NCBI GenBank assembly: GCA_964454305.1
Contig: CAYVXX010000002.1
Location: forward strand, 1-64,000
Source of the DNA: JAUSPI01 sp964454305
GTDB lineage: Bacteria; Desulfobacterota; Syntrophia; Syntrophales; JADFWA01
Length of the DNA: 64,000 nt
Direction of reading: 5' to 3'
Numbering within the stretch: position 1 is the first letter of the stretch; every line of letters begins with the position of its first letter. Shown one piece after another: positions 7,251 to 15,632 of the stretch. Position numbers and translations under genes: made by a program. Below the pieces are notes generated by a model. That model saw only the letters and a list, made by a program, of their open reading frames with translations. It was not told where the DNA came from and ran no database searches.

Positions 7251-8624
7251 GTGGAAATTCAGATCGAGTATACTTCCCGCGGTTATTCTCTGAGCATCAC
7301 CGGGCCGGCCTGGAACGCCGAACCTTGTGAAATTCGATTCCCTGAAGAAGTGTGGGCTAGCTTCCCGGCAAAAGAAACCATGCGGAACGAACTGGCCTAC
7401 ATAACAACCCTCGTCCCACCTTTGATTCTTAAACATCCCACGGTGTGGTACTCTACACCCAAGCCCCGGTTCCTGAATTTTTATGAGGAGTGTTTCGAAC
7501 TGGCCATCCCCAATATGGTGGAACTGATTCCTGCCGAAGAATCCGGTGATATTCTTGAACGCTTCCGCTCCATATTACGCCACTTTCCCGGTGAGTCCAC
7601 AAGGAAGGAGATGAAGCGCTTAGATTCCTGGAATCCCCGGCGGGTAATTCTGCCGTTTACTTTTGGGAAAGACAGTCTCCTTAGCCTGGCTACCCTGCGT
7701 AACCTTGGATATGAAGTCATACCGGTCAATATAGATGAGCGGGTCTTACCTCGATTCAAGGCCATGCGGGTCAGCTTAAAGAAACAGCTCGCAGAAGAAT
7801 ACGGCCTCACTTGCAGTTTAGTAGAAAATGAGATTCAATTGCTCTCGGATTGGCAGGTTCTCGAGCAACCTGTGACACGATTGCATCAAGTACACATTTT
7901 TTTTATCTACTTGTTCGCCATGATCCCTTTTTGCACATATTACCGTGCCCCCACCATCGTGCTGAGCAATGAATACGAGAACACTCTCAATACCGTGCAT
8001 CGTGGCGGTCATCTCTCCCCTCATAAAATAATGCAAGGTCATATGATCTCTCAAAGGCTGGGACGTGTGGCCGAACAGTTTTCCGGCGGGCAGATTACGG
8101 CAGTCAACCTGATTGGCATACTGGATAATTTCTCCATACATCGAATTCTGCATGAAGAGTTTCCGGCTTACGGCAAGTATCGTGTCACCTGTAATATGGA
8201 GTTGAGTGAATATTCCCGTTGGTGTCACGATTGTTATCGGTGCGCGCAGCCTTTTATCTACTTCATGGCCCTAGGCCGCGACCCTTTCAGCATGGGTTTT
8301 GAAGCATCCATGCTGGAAGAGGACAAAAAGTCCCTTTACAGTCTGTTCAGACAAGCAATCCATCCAAAGGATGATTTCCATCGATTTGTTCGGGACGAAG
8401 AAAGCCTGGCTTTCCTCATGGCCCATCGCCGTGGCGCGAAAGGTCCCTTGATGGATTGCTTTGAAAAAGAGTTTTTGCGTGACACTGAGAAACGGGAAGC
8501 AAAACTTGAGGAAAAAATTTTCAGGCTTCAGGCAAAACCTGGCAGGAGTCGTGTCGAGCGAGAAGCTGCGGGATTGTATCAGGATTTTTTGGCAAAGTAT
8601 CGTTTACGGAAAACAAGAAGCTGA
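7251..8624 (+). CDS. PP-loop ATP-pyrophosphatase-like protein, MurL-like
   Basis: The 457-residue protein has a PP-loop-like segment, LPFTFGKDSLLSLATL (about residues 134-150), where FGKDS replaces the usual SGGxDS. A late cysteine trio, CHDCYRC (C325, C328, C331), is followed by a hydrophobic stretch. This layout resembles MurL, the ATP-dependent epimerase that converts the terminal L-Glu of UDP-MurNAc-L-Ala-L-Glu to D-Glu. Adenylation chemistry fits a PP-loop. The match is from memory of family features, so MurL is a proposal only. The GTG start has GGGGAGGA six bases upstream. It ends in a charged coiled-coil-like tail and converges on the VIT1 fragment. Confidence 0.5.
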   Translation: MEIQIEYTSRGYSLSITGPAWNAEPCEIRFPEEVWASFPAKETMRNELAYITTLVPPLILKHPTVWYSTPKPRFLNFYEECFELAIPNMVELIPAEESGDILERFRSILRHFPGESTRKEMKRLDSWNPRRVILPFTFGKDSLLSLATLRNLGYEVIPVNIDERVLPRFKAMRVSLKKQLAEEYGLTCSLVENEIQLLSDWQVLEQPVTRLHQVHIFFIYLFAMIPFCTYYRAPTIVLSNEYENTLNTVHRGGHLSPHKIMQGHMISQRLGRVAEQFSGGQITAVNLIGILDNFSIHRILHEEFPAYGKYRVTCNMELSEYSRWCHDCYRCAQPFIYFMALGRDPFSMGFEASMLEEDKKSLYSLFRQAIHPKDDFHRFVRDEESLAFLMAHRRGAKGPLMDCFEKEFLRDTEKREAKLEEKIFRLQAKPGRSRVEREAAGLYQDFLAKYRLRKTRS

Positions 8625-8642
8625 TTGTGACCGCGTTTGTGC

Positions 8643-9002
8643 CTATCCGCATATTGAACTGACCAGCGCACCGACAAAGTGCGTTATAACGATGACGACC
8701 AATGCAATGAATAAATGTTCCGAGATTACTCCCCAGGGTTTCACTTTTTGTTCTTTAGCCATATAGAAACTGAAAATTCCCAGTAGAGACAATCCCCAGA
8801 CTATATTCACGATAATCGCTGTTGTGAGCGAAAATACCAGAACAGGAACAATAAAAGTTGTCGCGAAGACAAATTTTGATAAAAAGGTAGCGATTGTGGA
8901 TTCCCATATTTCTTTCGTAGAGTGTGTATTTTCAGATTCTTCGGAGATGTGGATACCCAGTGCATCTGAAAACGCGTCGGCTATTGCTATTGTCAATATC
9001 CC
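8643..9002 (-). CDS. VIT1/CCC1-family transporter, C-terminal fragment
   Basis: The visible 119 residues are the C-terminal part of a membrane protein. IADAFSDALGIHISEES is followed by WESTIATFLSKFVFATTF and further hydrophobic helices. The wording matches the VIT1/CCC1 vacuolar iron/manganese transporter family, in which the first membrane helix carries the acidic DAFSDALG-type motif. The N-terminus is lost in the 100-N scaffold gap at 9003. The fragment must not be joined to the methyltransferase fragment on the other side of the gap, even though both happen to be open in the same frame. Confidence 0.65.
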   Translation of the reverse strand, partial: GILTIAIADAFSDALGIHISEESENTHSTKEIWESTIATFLSKFVFATTFIVPVLVFSLTTAIIVNIVWGLSLLGIFSFYMAKEQKVKPWGVISEHLFIALVVIVITHFVGALVSSICG

Positions 9003-9102
9003 NNNNNNNNNNNNNNNNNNNNNNNNNNNNNNNNNNNNNNNNNNNNNNNNNNNNNNNNNNNNNNNNNNNNNNNNNNNNNNNNNNNNNNNNNNNNNNNNNN
9101 NN
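9003..9102. other. Scaffold gap of 100 N
   Basis: Exactly 100 undetermined bases, the conventional filler for a gap of unknown size. Gene order and distance across this point rest on scaffolding, not on sequence. Confidence 0.98.
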
Positions 9103-9530
9103 TTAAACATGCCCATAAGAAAACTTTCCCGCCACTCTTCACTGCTGTGAGAAGCTCTTGTTCTGACGGGAGTGCCTGTCTTGACTGCCCGATCCAGCTT
9201 GGACCATGACTCCACCATCTGGTGATGGTGCATAATCATATAACCGATGTATTGCGGGGAGTCTTTTGAAAGAAGAGACGTGCTGGACGGGGTATTAGAA
9301 TATTTATCATCTTTCTTTACAAGGAGGTTCATCGCAGAAAAGGCATTGAGGAGCATTGTTACTCCTCTTTTGTCTACATTCAGTTTTTGTGCAACCTCCT
9401 CGCTTGTGAGCTGATTGCCGCCTATTGCCGTAAACAGATCGAGCTTAACACCGGCATGAAGGGTGCAGGATTTCCAGTAATTTCCGGATATTTCAAGTAG
9501 TTGACCTGGATTCCATTCTTGTGTGTCCAT
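9103..9530 (-). CDS. O-methyltransferase-type protein, N-terminal fragment
   Basis: About 142 residues are visible before the scaffold gap. They form the winged-helix dimerisation domain of plant-type or acetylserotonin O-methyltransferase-like enzymes: LLEISGNYWKSCTLHAGV, LDLFTAIGGNQLTSEEVAQ and GVTMLLNAFSAMNLLVK. The catalytic SAM-binding domain would lie in the gap. The start at 9530 is chosen because AAGGAAAG lies five bases upstream. A longer reading to 9587 would run into the NSS remnant. The substrate is unknown. Confidence 0.7.
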
Positions 9531-9556
9531 AACTGCTTTCCTTTTCAGTACACTAA

Positions 9557-9709
9557 TCAAAAAAATCCTTTTCGTGATAGAAACCATCCGCAGAAGACAG
9601 CGACCAGCAGACCACCTATCGGGAGAATATAGTTGGTGACAAGGAGATCAAGAAAATCGACTTCCGGGGTACGTTCCGCGTCAATCTTCCCACTGACCTT
9701 TACCTTCTT
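9557..9709 (-). pseudogene. Remnant of an NSS-family transporter C-terminus
   Basis: In the frame ending at 9557-9559 there is an open stretch of 50 codons with no usable start and an in-frame stop just upstream. It reads VDFLDLLVTNYILPIGGLL followed by VAVFCGWFLSRKGFF. This closely resembles the last membrane helix of sodium-dependent NSS transporters of the larger, YocR-like type. It overlaps the end of metS out of frame and is not part of the intact NSS gene at 9788-11293. It is probably the tail of a second NSS gene left after a deletion. Confidence 0.55.
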
Positions 9710-9791
9710 TCATACGGGAAAAACACCACGATAATGCACCTATGAATATCAGCCACATAACAACTGTTGTAACTATTGCGCCTGTTGTCAT
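9681..9791 (-). CDS. NSS transporter small subunit (MetS family)
   Basis: The 36-residue protein consists of one hydrophobic helix (TTGAIVTTVVMWLIFIGALS) and a short charged tail ending GKGQWED. This is the profile of MetS, the tiny subunit that partners an NSS-family transporter (MetP in Corynebacterium methionine uptake). Its ATG overlaps the stop of the NSS gene in an ATGA arrangement, implying translational coupling and a fixed partnership. The start at 9791 is preferred over an upstream one because of that overlap and because the hydrophobic helix begins immediately. Confidence 0.75.
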   Translation of the reverse strand: MTTGAIVTTVVMWLIFIGALSWCFSRMKEGKGQWED

Positions 9792-11293
9792 TTCTCGTTC
9801 ACCTCCTTGGGATCCCTTGTCCTGATTCGCTGAAATATAAAGCTGAGCCCCAGTGTTACTGCAAGTATTACCCATATCATAGAAGAAGCCCAGAGGGGGT
9901 ATCCTCCATACGATTTAGACATGTCGGGCACAAGACCTCCATAAATTACAACAAAGAGCAAGCCGGCAGGAACAACAACCTTTATCACTACGTTGAACCA
10001 CTTGCCAACCTTGATGTCCGATGTTTCATTCAAATGTTGTCTAAGCTTTTCAGCGCCAAATATCCAGCCAACGACAATAGTAGAGATAACTCCTGTTAGA
10101 AGCAGTCCGTAGAAGGAAACTGCCCTGTCAACTATATCCAGCCAGTAAAGGCCTCCGTTTGAGGTAAATAAAAGTCCGAGTAGAAAAGCGGTACCGGTAA
10201 CGATCGCGGTGGCCTTTATCCTGCTTATGCCAAATTTGTCCATAAGAGGGCTGATTACACCGCCATAGGCGAGAAAGAACGCCGATGTCAAACCGAGAAG
10301 GAAAAGACAGAGGAAAAAGAGGACACCAAAAATCCCCTGTGTTGCCGGCAGCATGGATATCGCTACAGGGAACGTTATGAAGGCCAGTCCAATACTTGAA
10401 GTACTAACCTTATCAACGGGAATTGCCAAAGACTGCATTATAAATCCTACAATGCTAAACACGGCAAAACCGGCAAAGAAGCTGGTGGCACAATTGGAAA
10501 ACGAAGTTATAAAGACATTATTAGTCACATCCGCTTTCTTCGCTGTAAAACTCCCATAGGCATACATTCCGGCCATACCGAGGGAAAGGGTAAACGCAAT
10601 CTGACTGACTGCGGCAAACCATACATCCAAATTTCCCAGGGCGGCAAAGTCCGGAGTAAGGTAATAGTTGAGACCTCCAACGGCTCCAGGGAGGGTGAGG
10701 CCTCTCACAAGTATGACAACGAGTAAAATCCAGGGAATGATAACCGCCCACTGTGCTACCTTCCCAATTACCTTAGCTCCTTTAAACACGATAAGAAATA
10801 TGGCTATCCAGGTAAGTGCAAGGAGTCCGACCAGAGGCCACTGCACACCGCCCAGCACATCCGGTCCCGAAGAAAGCCCTAAAACTGTTCCATAAAAGTA
10901 CTGCTTGGCCCCTGCGGCTCCAGCTTTTCCTACACCCCAAGGCAGACCGAGAGAAACACCTGCATAATATAAAGACCAGGCCATTACGACGGTATAGTAG
11001 GTGTCTATCAAGAAAGCACAGAAAACCGCCCACCATCCAACCCATTCCCATTTCTTTCCCACTCCTTCAAATACACCGGGGACAGACCGCTGAAAGTACC
11101 TGCCCATGCCGAACTCTAACATGAGCCAGGGAATACCGATAACAATAAGACCAATCATCCAGGGTATCAGAAATGCCCCGCCCCCGTATTTATAACTCAG
11201 GTAGGGAAATCTCCAAAGATTACCCAAGCCGATGGCAGATCCAATCGCCGCAAATATAAGATACCGTCTACTGACCCATCTTTCTCTCTGCAC
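9788..11293 (-). CDS. Sodium-dependent NSS-family amino-acid transporter (MetP-like)
   Basis: This 501-residue polytopic membrane protein belongs to the neurotransmitter:sodium symporter family. The first helix, FAAIGSAIGLGNLWRFPYLS, carries the family signature that forms the sodium and substrate site, followed by YKYGGGAFLIPW. About twelve membrane segments can be read. NSS members of this type import amino acids with Na+. The overlapping MetS-like subunit suggests methionine or alanine as substrate, which is an inference. Translation starts at a GTG preceded by AGGGAGAG. Confidence 0.9.
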   Translation of the reverse strand: MQRERWVSRRYLIFAAIGSAIGLGNLWRFPYLSYKYGGGAFLIPWMIGLIVIGIPWLMLEFGMGRYFQRSVPGVFEGVGKKWEWVGWWAVFCAFLIDTYYTVVMAWSLYYAGVSLGLPWGVGKAGAAGAKQYFYGTVLGLSSGPDVLGGVQWPLVGLLALTWIAIFLIVFKGAKVIGKVAQWAVIIPWILLVVILVRGLTLPGAVGGLNYYLTPDFAALGNLDVWFAAVSQIAFTLSLGMAGMYAYGSFTAKKADVTNNVFITSFSNCATSFFAGFAVFSIVGFIMQSLAIPVDKVSTSSIGLAFITFPVAISMLPATQGIFGVLFFLCLFLLGLTSAFFLAYGGVISPLMDKFGISRIKATAIVTGTAFLLGLLFTSNGGLYWLDIVDRAVSFYGLLLTGVISTIVVGWIFGAEKLRQHLNETSDIKVGKWFNVVIKVVVPAGLLFVVIYGGLVPDMSKSYGGYPLWASSMIWVILAVTLGLSFIFQRIRTRDPKEVNEK

Positions 11294-11393
11294 AAGTTCT
11301 CTCCCTATTTGTATGTTGGTTCAGAAACCATGATTCTGTCTACGGAGATATAGAACCAGACATGGTATTCCCAAAACGATGTTTTTGTCTTTA

Positions 11394-12521
11394 TTACTGG
11401 AGGTTACAATCAACCCTGTCCGGTGTGAGATGAACTACTGTCAGGTGATTACTGCCCAAACTCAGGCCGTCGAGAAGTGTGGCTAATTCCTCGCTCGTAC
11501 CCTTAAAGCGCAGATCCAGCTCAAGCAGGCCGCCAGTTTTACTCCACCCTTCCTTCTTGCTGGTAACCACCCTGTCCAGAGTTTCAATGGTTGAGGTAGT
11601 CAGCTGGTATTGCTGGAAAGTTTTCACGCCAGTGATGTGCAGTTTAACAGGAGCGCCATTATTGAGATATTCTTGAAAGGATGTGGTGATGGTGTCTACC
11701 AGGTATTCGTTCACGGCCTTTCTGGCCGATATTCGAAGAGCCCGGGTAGCCCCCATCAGCGGGCTAATATGAGGGACAACCCCGTTTTTTACCACAGATC
11801 CCAACACGAGCCCGGTCTGGGTCTGGATGACTCTGACCTGCAGGCTGGCCTGAAGAGATTTCATGCCGGAACCAGGATAAGCCTCGCCGATATCCTGAAC
11901 TACGGCTTTACCCAATATCAAATACTGGACCCCCGAGTGCAGTCCCAGACTCTTGGCTGCTTCTATGTTCCCGGCCAAAGCCTGTCTTGTCTGGGCGAGA
12001 ACCCTGATCTTTTCCAGTTGGGCCTTGTCCACAAGATCAAATCCCTTGGCCGCAAGGAGGGAATAAATCTCCGTTTCGGCAAAACGGGCACCCATATTGT
12101 CCATACCGATATATTCTTCTTCGATCAGGATCATGACATTTGGCCGCTCCATGCTGTCCAGGAGAATCTTCATGGCGAAAAGATCGTTTTTGATCTTGTC
12201 CAGGGATACTACCGCTTTGATCGTGACCATGTACAGGTCTCCTGTTTTCCTTTCTTTCAGAACATCAAGTCGTGTAATGTAGCCCTGTGTCCGGGCCATG
12301 ATCTTATCTTTCTTGAGTACGAAGTTCTCGGTCTCGGTTTTGGAGTGAATCAATACGCCAACCGCCTGTTCCACCGCCGATCGCTGCGCCTGCCGTACAG
12401 CATCCTCCCTGGAGAAAACACTACTGCCCTCCACTTCCACAACCTTGTTCGCCGCAACTGCACCCGTGGCAAAGGCAAGGGATACTATCAACACTGCTAT
12501 TAACAAAATGCGCTTATCCAT
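11394..12521 (-). CDS. Exported FlgT-like envelope protein
   Basis: The protein has about 375 residues with a cleavable signal peptide (LLIAVLIVSLAFATGAVAA). The first mature segment, with SREDAVRQAQRSAVEQAVGV, resembles the N-terminal domain of FlgT and related LPP20-like envelope proteins. A middle segment (MERPNVMILIEEEYIG, residues about 130-145) and a later alpha/beta domain resemble the CsgG/TolB-N fold. Its ATG shares one base with the stop of the preceding lipoprotein gene (TGATG), implying translational coupling. The cluster of three such proteins suggests a shared outer-membrane assembly. The exact role is unknown. Confidence 0.55.
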   Translation of the reverse strand: MDKRILLIAVLIVSLAFATGAVAANKVVEVEGSSVFSREDAVRQAQRSAVEQAVGVLIHSKTETENFVLKKDKIMARTQGYITRLDVLKERKTGDLYMVTIKAVVSLDKIKNDLFAMKILLDSMERPNVMILIEEEYIGMDNMGARFAETEIYSLLAAKGFDLVDKAQLEKIRVLAQTRQALAGNIEAAKSLGLHSGVQYLILGKAVVQDIGEAYPGSGMKSLQASLQVRVIQTQTGLVLGSVVKNGVVPHISPLMGATRALRISARKAVNEYLVDTITTSFQEYLNNGAPVKLHITGVKTFQQYQLTTSTIETLDRVVTSKKEGWSKTGGLLELDLRFKGTSEELATLLDGLSLGSNHLTVVHLTPDRVDCNLQ

Positions 12522-13234
12522 CAATTTAGACCTCGCACATTATCGACCTGCTTCTTGTAGGCAGGATCAAGCTCTATGCTTTTCTTAAATAATCGTTTGG
12601 CCTCTTCCTTATCACCCCGGTCCAGGGCATCCAGACCCCTGGAAAAATAGAGAGCCGCATTAATATCGCTTTCGGATGTGGCGGACTCCGGCTGAAAGAC
12701 CACTTTCAGAGAATCGGCGATCTTTTTGGCCAGCTCACGCTCCAGATTCATAAAATCATCGCTATTACCTTCAATCGATTCGGCCATAATCAACTCGCTC
12801 GTCTCCACCCTTATGATACGGGTATCAATACGCACCTTTTTACCCAACACGATGAATGAGCCGAATGCTATGGTCTGGGCACCGAGCATATTGCCAGCCC
12901 TGACAGCTGTAACCTCATCCACGGTTCCGCTCTGGCCAAGGGCAATCTCTTTTAAAAGAGATTGTATCTTACCGCGCTCGACAAGCTTGAGCGTGGATCC
13001 ACCTTTATCAAGATCCGTTATAAGCATAGCTGACAGTCCCTTGGTCAAGGGAGCATAGTGCTCCGGGTCGGTCACGGAATTATTTTCAAAGGGTAAAATG
13101 GCAAGAGTTTTCAGAACCTGATCCAGTGGAGCGGCCCTCGGTTTTACTTTAATTCTTTCGACCCCGGCACAACCTATAGTCAGCAAAAAACTTGTCAGCG
13201 CGAACCAAACAACAAAGAATTTAAAACTTTTCAT
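12521..13234 (-). CDS. CsgG/LpoB-like lipoprotein with C-terminal TPR
   Basis: This 237-residue lipoprotein has signal sequence and lipobox LLTIGCAG (lipidated Cys about 22). The body (LAILPFENNSV, GLSAMLITDLDKGGSTLKLVERGKIQSLL) matches the CsgG/LpoB/TolB-N family of periplasmic or outer-membrane proteins. The last 45 residues form a tetratricopeptide helix pair (YFSRGLDALDRGDKEEAKRL). CsgG forms the curli secretion channel and LpoB activates penicillin-binding proteins; no curli genes are nearby, so curli export is unlikely. It overlaps the FlgT-like gene downstream. Confidence 0.65.
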   Translation of the reverse strand: MKSFKFFVVWFALTSFLLTIGCAGVERIKVKPRAAPLDQVLKTLAILPFENNSVTDPEHYAPLTKGLSAMLITDLDKGGSTLKLVERGKIQSLLKEIALGQSGTVDEVTAVRAGNMLGAQTIAFGSFIVLGKKVRIDTRIIRVETSELIMAESIEGNSDDFMNLERELAKKIADSLKVVFQPESATSESDINAALYFSRGLDALDRGDKEEAKRLFKKSIELDPAYKKQVDNVRGLN

Positions 13235-13305
13235 GATAATGACTTACCTATACGGAAACAACAAATGTTTTTTTATGGAGTCTACCTGACTCCCCTACTT
13301 CCCTA

Positions 13306-14529
13306 TCACCCGCCACCGCCGCCGGCTGCGGCAGCTGCGTCTTCATCGGCTGCATCCTGTGCTTCCTGGGCTGCGTTAACAGCAATTTCAGCCTGGTTGG
13401 AAATTTGAGATGTACTCATGGCGCCAAGCTGGCCTATGCCGGGTGACGAGGCACCGGGACAAGAATCAGCACCCTCCCCGGCCAGGTCAAATTTGGGATC
13501 TATTTTCAAAGCTTTTGCAAACAGATCCTTGGCCTTCTGCCAGTGACCGGCATCCATGGCATCCAGGGCTTCACCGAAGTAAATGAAAGCCTCATAACTT
13601 TTTGTGTGCGGCACACCGCAGACGGCTTTCATTTCTTCAGGGGTCAGTTTAATACCCAGGATCTTCGTCATATTATTTATTATACAACAAGGTAATTCAA
13701 AGAATTTATCTTTTTTCGCAACACATATGGCCGTCCCCTTTACTCTTTCCCGGCTTGTGGACGTAAGAGAAGTGGTTGCTTGAATGCCCAGTGTCAGGTT
13801 CCCGACAGTGAGATTCTCGGTTCCCAGTAATCTTCCCACCCTGGGTGCGGTCCGCTCGTCCACGATGCCGGTCTGGCCGAGCTTCATTTCTTCCAAAAGG
13901 GCCTGCAGGCGTAAACGTTCAACGACTTTAAAAGACTTAATCTTTGACAAATCCGTAATTACCATAGCTGCCAGACCTTTCTGAAAGGCACGCAGACTTT
14001 TATCCGGCGATAAGTCCTTGTAATAACAGACCGCGATTGTATTTGTGTCCGGTTTAACGGTCCCAAGTTTCTTTTCTTCCATCAAGACATTCTTGACAGC
14101 ACGCTGGTTCTCGGCAATTTGCAGTAAGGTCAGCTGACGTTTGATTTCATTTTCAACCAGCGGCCGTTCACTGTTTCTGTATCCCTGCCAGACTTTTATG
14201 GCCTTGCCGAATTCTTCCTTATTCCAATAGGCCAGTCCCAAATACAGGACGGAATACGGATCACCAGGTGCCATTTTAAGCGCCGTTTCAAGTTCGGTGA
14301 TGGCTTCATCCAGTCGGCCGGTCTTTAAGTAGGCGAATCCCAGCCTGCTCCTTGCATCGACGAAGTCGGGATTTTTGGTGATAAAATCTTTATAAATCGG
14401 TATGGCCTCTTCGTATTTCTCCTGAGTCAGCATAACACCGGCTTTGTTAAATTCTATAAAACTACAGCCAAATAAAAACATCATTCCTAAAGATAAGATT
14501 ACTAAAAAAACTTGTTTTCTTTTTGACAT
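13306..14529 (-). CDS. TPR and CsgG-like lipoprotein
   Basis: This 407-residue lipoprotein has the lipobox LFGCSF with Cys22. TPR repeats occupy about residues 30-140 (YEEAIPIYKDFITKNPDFV and similar units). A CsgG-like domain follows (IAVCYYKDLSPDKSLRAFQ, LSKIKSFKVVERLRLQALL), then another TPR-like pair, and an Ala/Gly-rich low-complexity tail (AAAAAGGGGG). Its order of domains is that of the next gene plus an N-terminal TPR block, suggesting duplication. GGGGGTG lies upstream of the ATG. It begins the three-gene cluster; the function is unknown but probably concerns the outer membrane. Confidence 0.6.
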   Translation of the reverse strand: MSKRKQVFLVILSLGMMFLFGCSFIEFNKAGVMLTQEKYEEAIPIYKDFITKNPDFVDARSRLGFAYLKTGRLDEAITELETALKMAPGDPYSVLYLGLAYWNKEEFGKAIKVWQGYRNSERPLVENEIKRQLTLLQIAENQRAVKNVLMEEKKLGTVKPDTNTIAVCYYKDLSPDKSLRAFQKGLAAMVITDLSKIKSFKVVERLRLQALLEEMKLGQTGIVDERTAPRVGRLLGTENLTVGNLTLGIQATTSLTSTSRERVKGTAICVAKKDKFFELPCCIINNMTKILGIKLTPEEMKAVCGVPHTKSYEAFIYFGEALDAMDAGHWQKAKDLFAKALKIDPKFDLAGEGADSCPGASSPGIGQLGAMSTSQISNQAEIAVNAAQEAQDAADEDAAAAAGGGGG

Positions 14530-14734
14530 AGCACACCCCCTTTTTACCGATAAATATTTGAATGATAAAACTAAAAGTGACGAAACGATTTATATCTAAA
14601 ATACAATTTATGCCTCGCGCTTAACGTTTATAGAAGTTTGTCCGCACATGCGAACTTAGCTCCACCACGCATATTTTGTATCTTAGTTCTCAAGGATTTA
14701 ATCCTTATCAAGAGAATTTGATGCATCCTGTTCC

Positions 14735-15562
14735 TTATAAATCGCTCCCCCTGATAAAGTCTATCGCATTTTTGAAGATCAAAAGCCCCCTACCTTCTTC
14801 GGGAAGTTTCTCTCTGGTCCAGCGGGGATGATTGGTGTAGTGAAGATAGGCCTCCGGGTGGGGCATAAGACCGAAAAGCCTCCCCGTCTCATTGCATATG
14901 CCGGCGATACCGTCAACTGAGCCATTGGGATTCCATGGATAATTTATCGCCACATCCTTATACTCTTCATTGCTGTACTGTGCAACAATGAGATCGTTCT
15001 TATGCAATCTGTCGAGTATGTCGTCGTTTTTCGTCACGAATTTTCCTTCACCATGTCTCACCGGAAGGTATATCCAGTCAATTCCTTCTGTGAACACGCA
15101 AGGAGACTTTTCGTTAATCTTAAGGTACACCCACCTGTCTTCGAATCGTCCTGAATCGTTAAATGTAAGGGTGGTCGTCTGATGCAGATAGTCTCCCTTA
15201 AAACCGGGGAGTAAACCCAATTTTACCATGAGCTGGAACCCGTTGCAGACACCCAGGATCAGCTTTCCGTCATTGATAAACTTGACGAACTGGTCATAAA
15301 GCTTTTCGCTTCCGTCCTCTATTTTGGCGTTCAAAATCCGGTTTGCCCCCGCTTTTGCCGATCCCAGATCATCTCCATCAAGGAACCCCCCGGCGAGATT
15401 AAGGAAATGATAATCATCGAGCCTCTTCTCACCATGGAGCAGTTCGCTGATATGGACGACATCTACTTCATCGGAACCGGCGAGCCTGCAGGCATGTGCC
15501 GTCTCCATTTCACAGTTCGTACCGTTACCGGTAATAACAATTGATTTTACGTTTTGGGTCAT
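14735..15562 (-). CDS. purQ: Phosphoribosylformylglycinamidine synthase, glutaminase subunit
   Basis: The 275-residue class I glutamine amidotransferase supplies ammonia to PurL in the fourth step of purine synthesis. The nucleophile elbow LGVCNGFQLMVKLG near residue 103 and the C-terminal catalytic histidine segment LMPHPEAYLH are present. It is somewhat longer than the 220-230 residues of the Bacillus type and resembles the extended PurQ found with PurS-fused PurL. It follows purL after 70 bases containing a GC-rich hairpin repeat. Confidence 0.93.
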   Translation of the reverse strand: MTQNVKSIVITGNGTNCEMETAHACRLAGSDEVDVVHISELLHGEKRLDDYHFLNLAGGFLDGDDLGSAKAGANRILNAKIEDGSEKLYDQFVKFINDGKLILGVCNGFQLMVKLGLLPGFKGDYLHQTTTLTFNDSGRFEDRWVYLKINEKSPCVFTEGIDWIYLPVRHGEGKFVTKNDDILDRLHKNDLIVAQYSNEEYKDVAINYPWNPNGSVDGIAGICNETGRLFGLMPHPEAYLHYTNHPRWTREKLPEEGRGLLIFKNAIDFIRGSDL

Positions 15563-15571
15563 CCTAAAGTT

Positions 15572-15606
15572 CCCCTCCCCCCAACCCCTCCCACGAGGGG
15601 AGGGGA
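15572..15606. repeat. GC-rich palindromic repeat between purL and purQ
   Basis: CCCCTCCC and its complement GGGGAGGGG face each other around CACGA, forming a strong hairpin. There is no T-tract on the minus strand, so it is not an intrinsic terminator. The adjacent GGTAAGGAATATTTATTTCC resembles the GGTAAGGAA segment of the repeats at 44.4, 45.8 and 53.4 kb. Confidence 0.45.
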
Positions 15607-15632
15607 GCTGTAGGTAAGGAATATTTATTTCC

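Noticed and set aside
11610..12503. 297-codon open frame opposite the FlgT-like gene
   Set aside because: The complementary strand has a signal peptide, coupled translation and domain similarity; this frame has none of these.
12521..14529. Curli secretion genes
   Set aside because: CsgG-like domains are present, but csgA, csgB, csgE and csgF are absent and the TPR parts do not fit CsgG.
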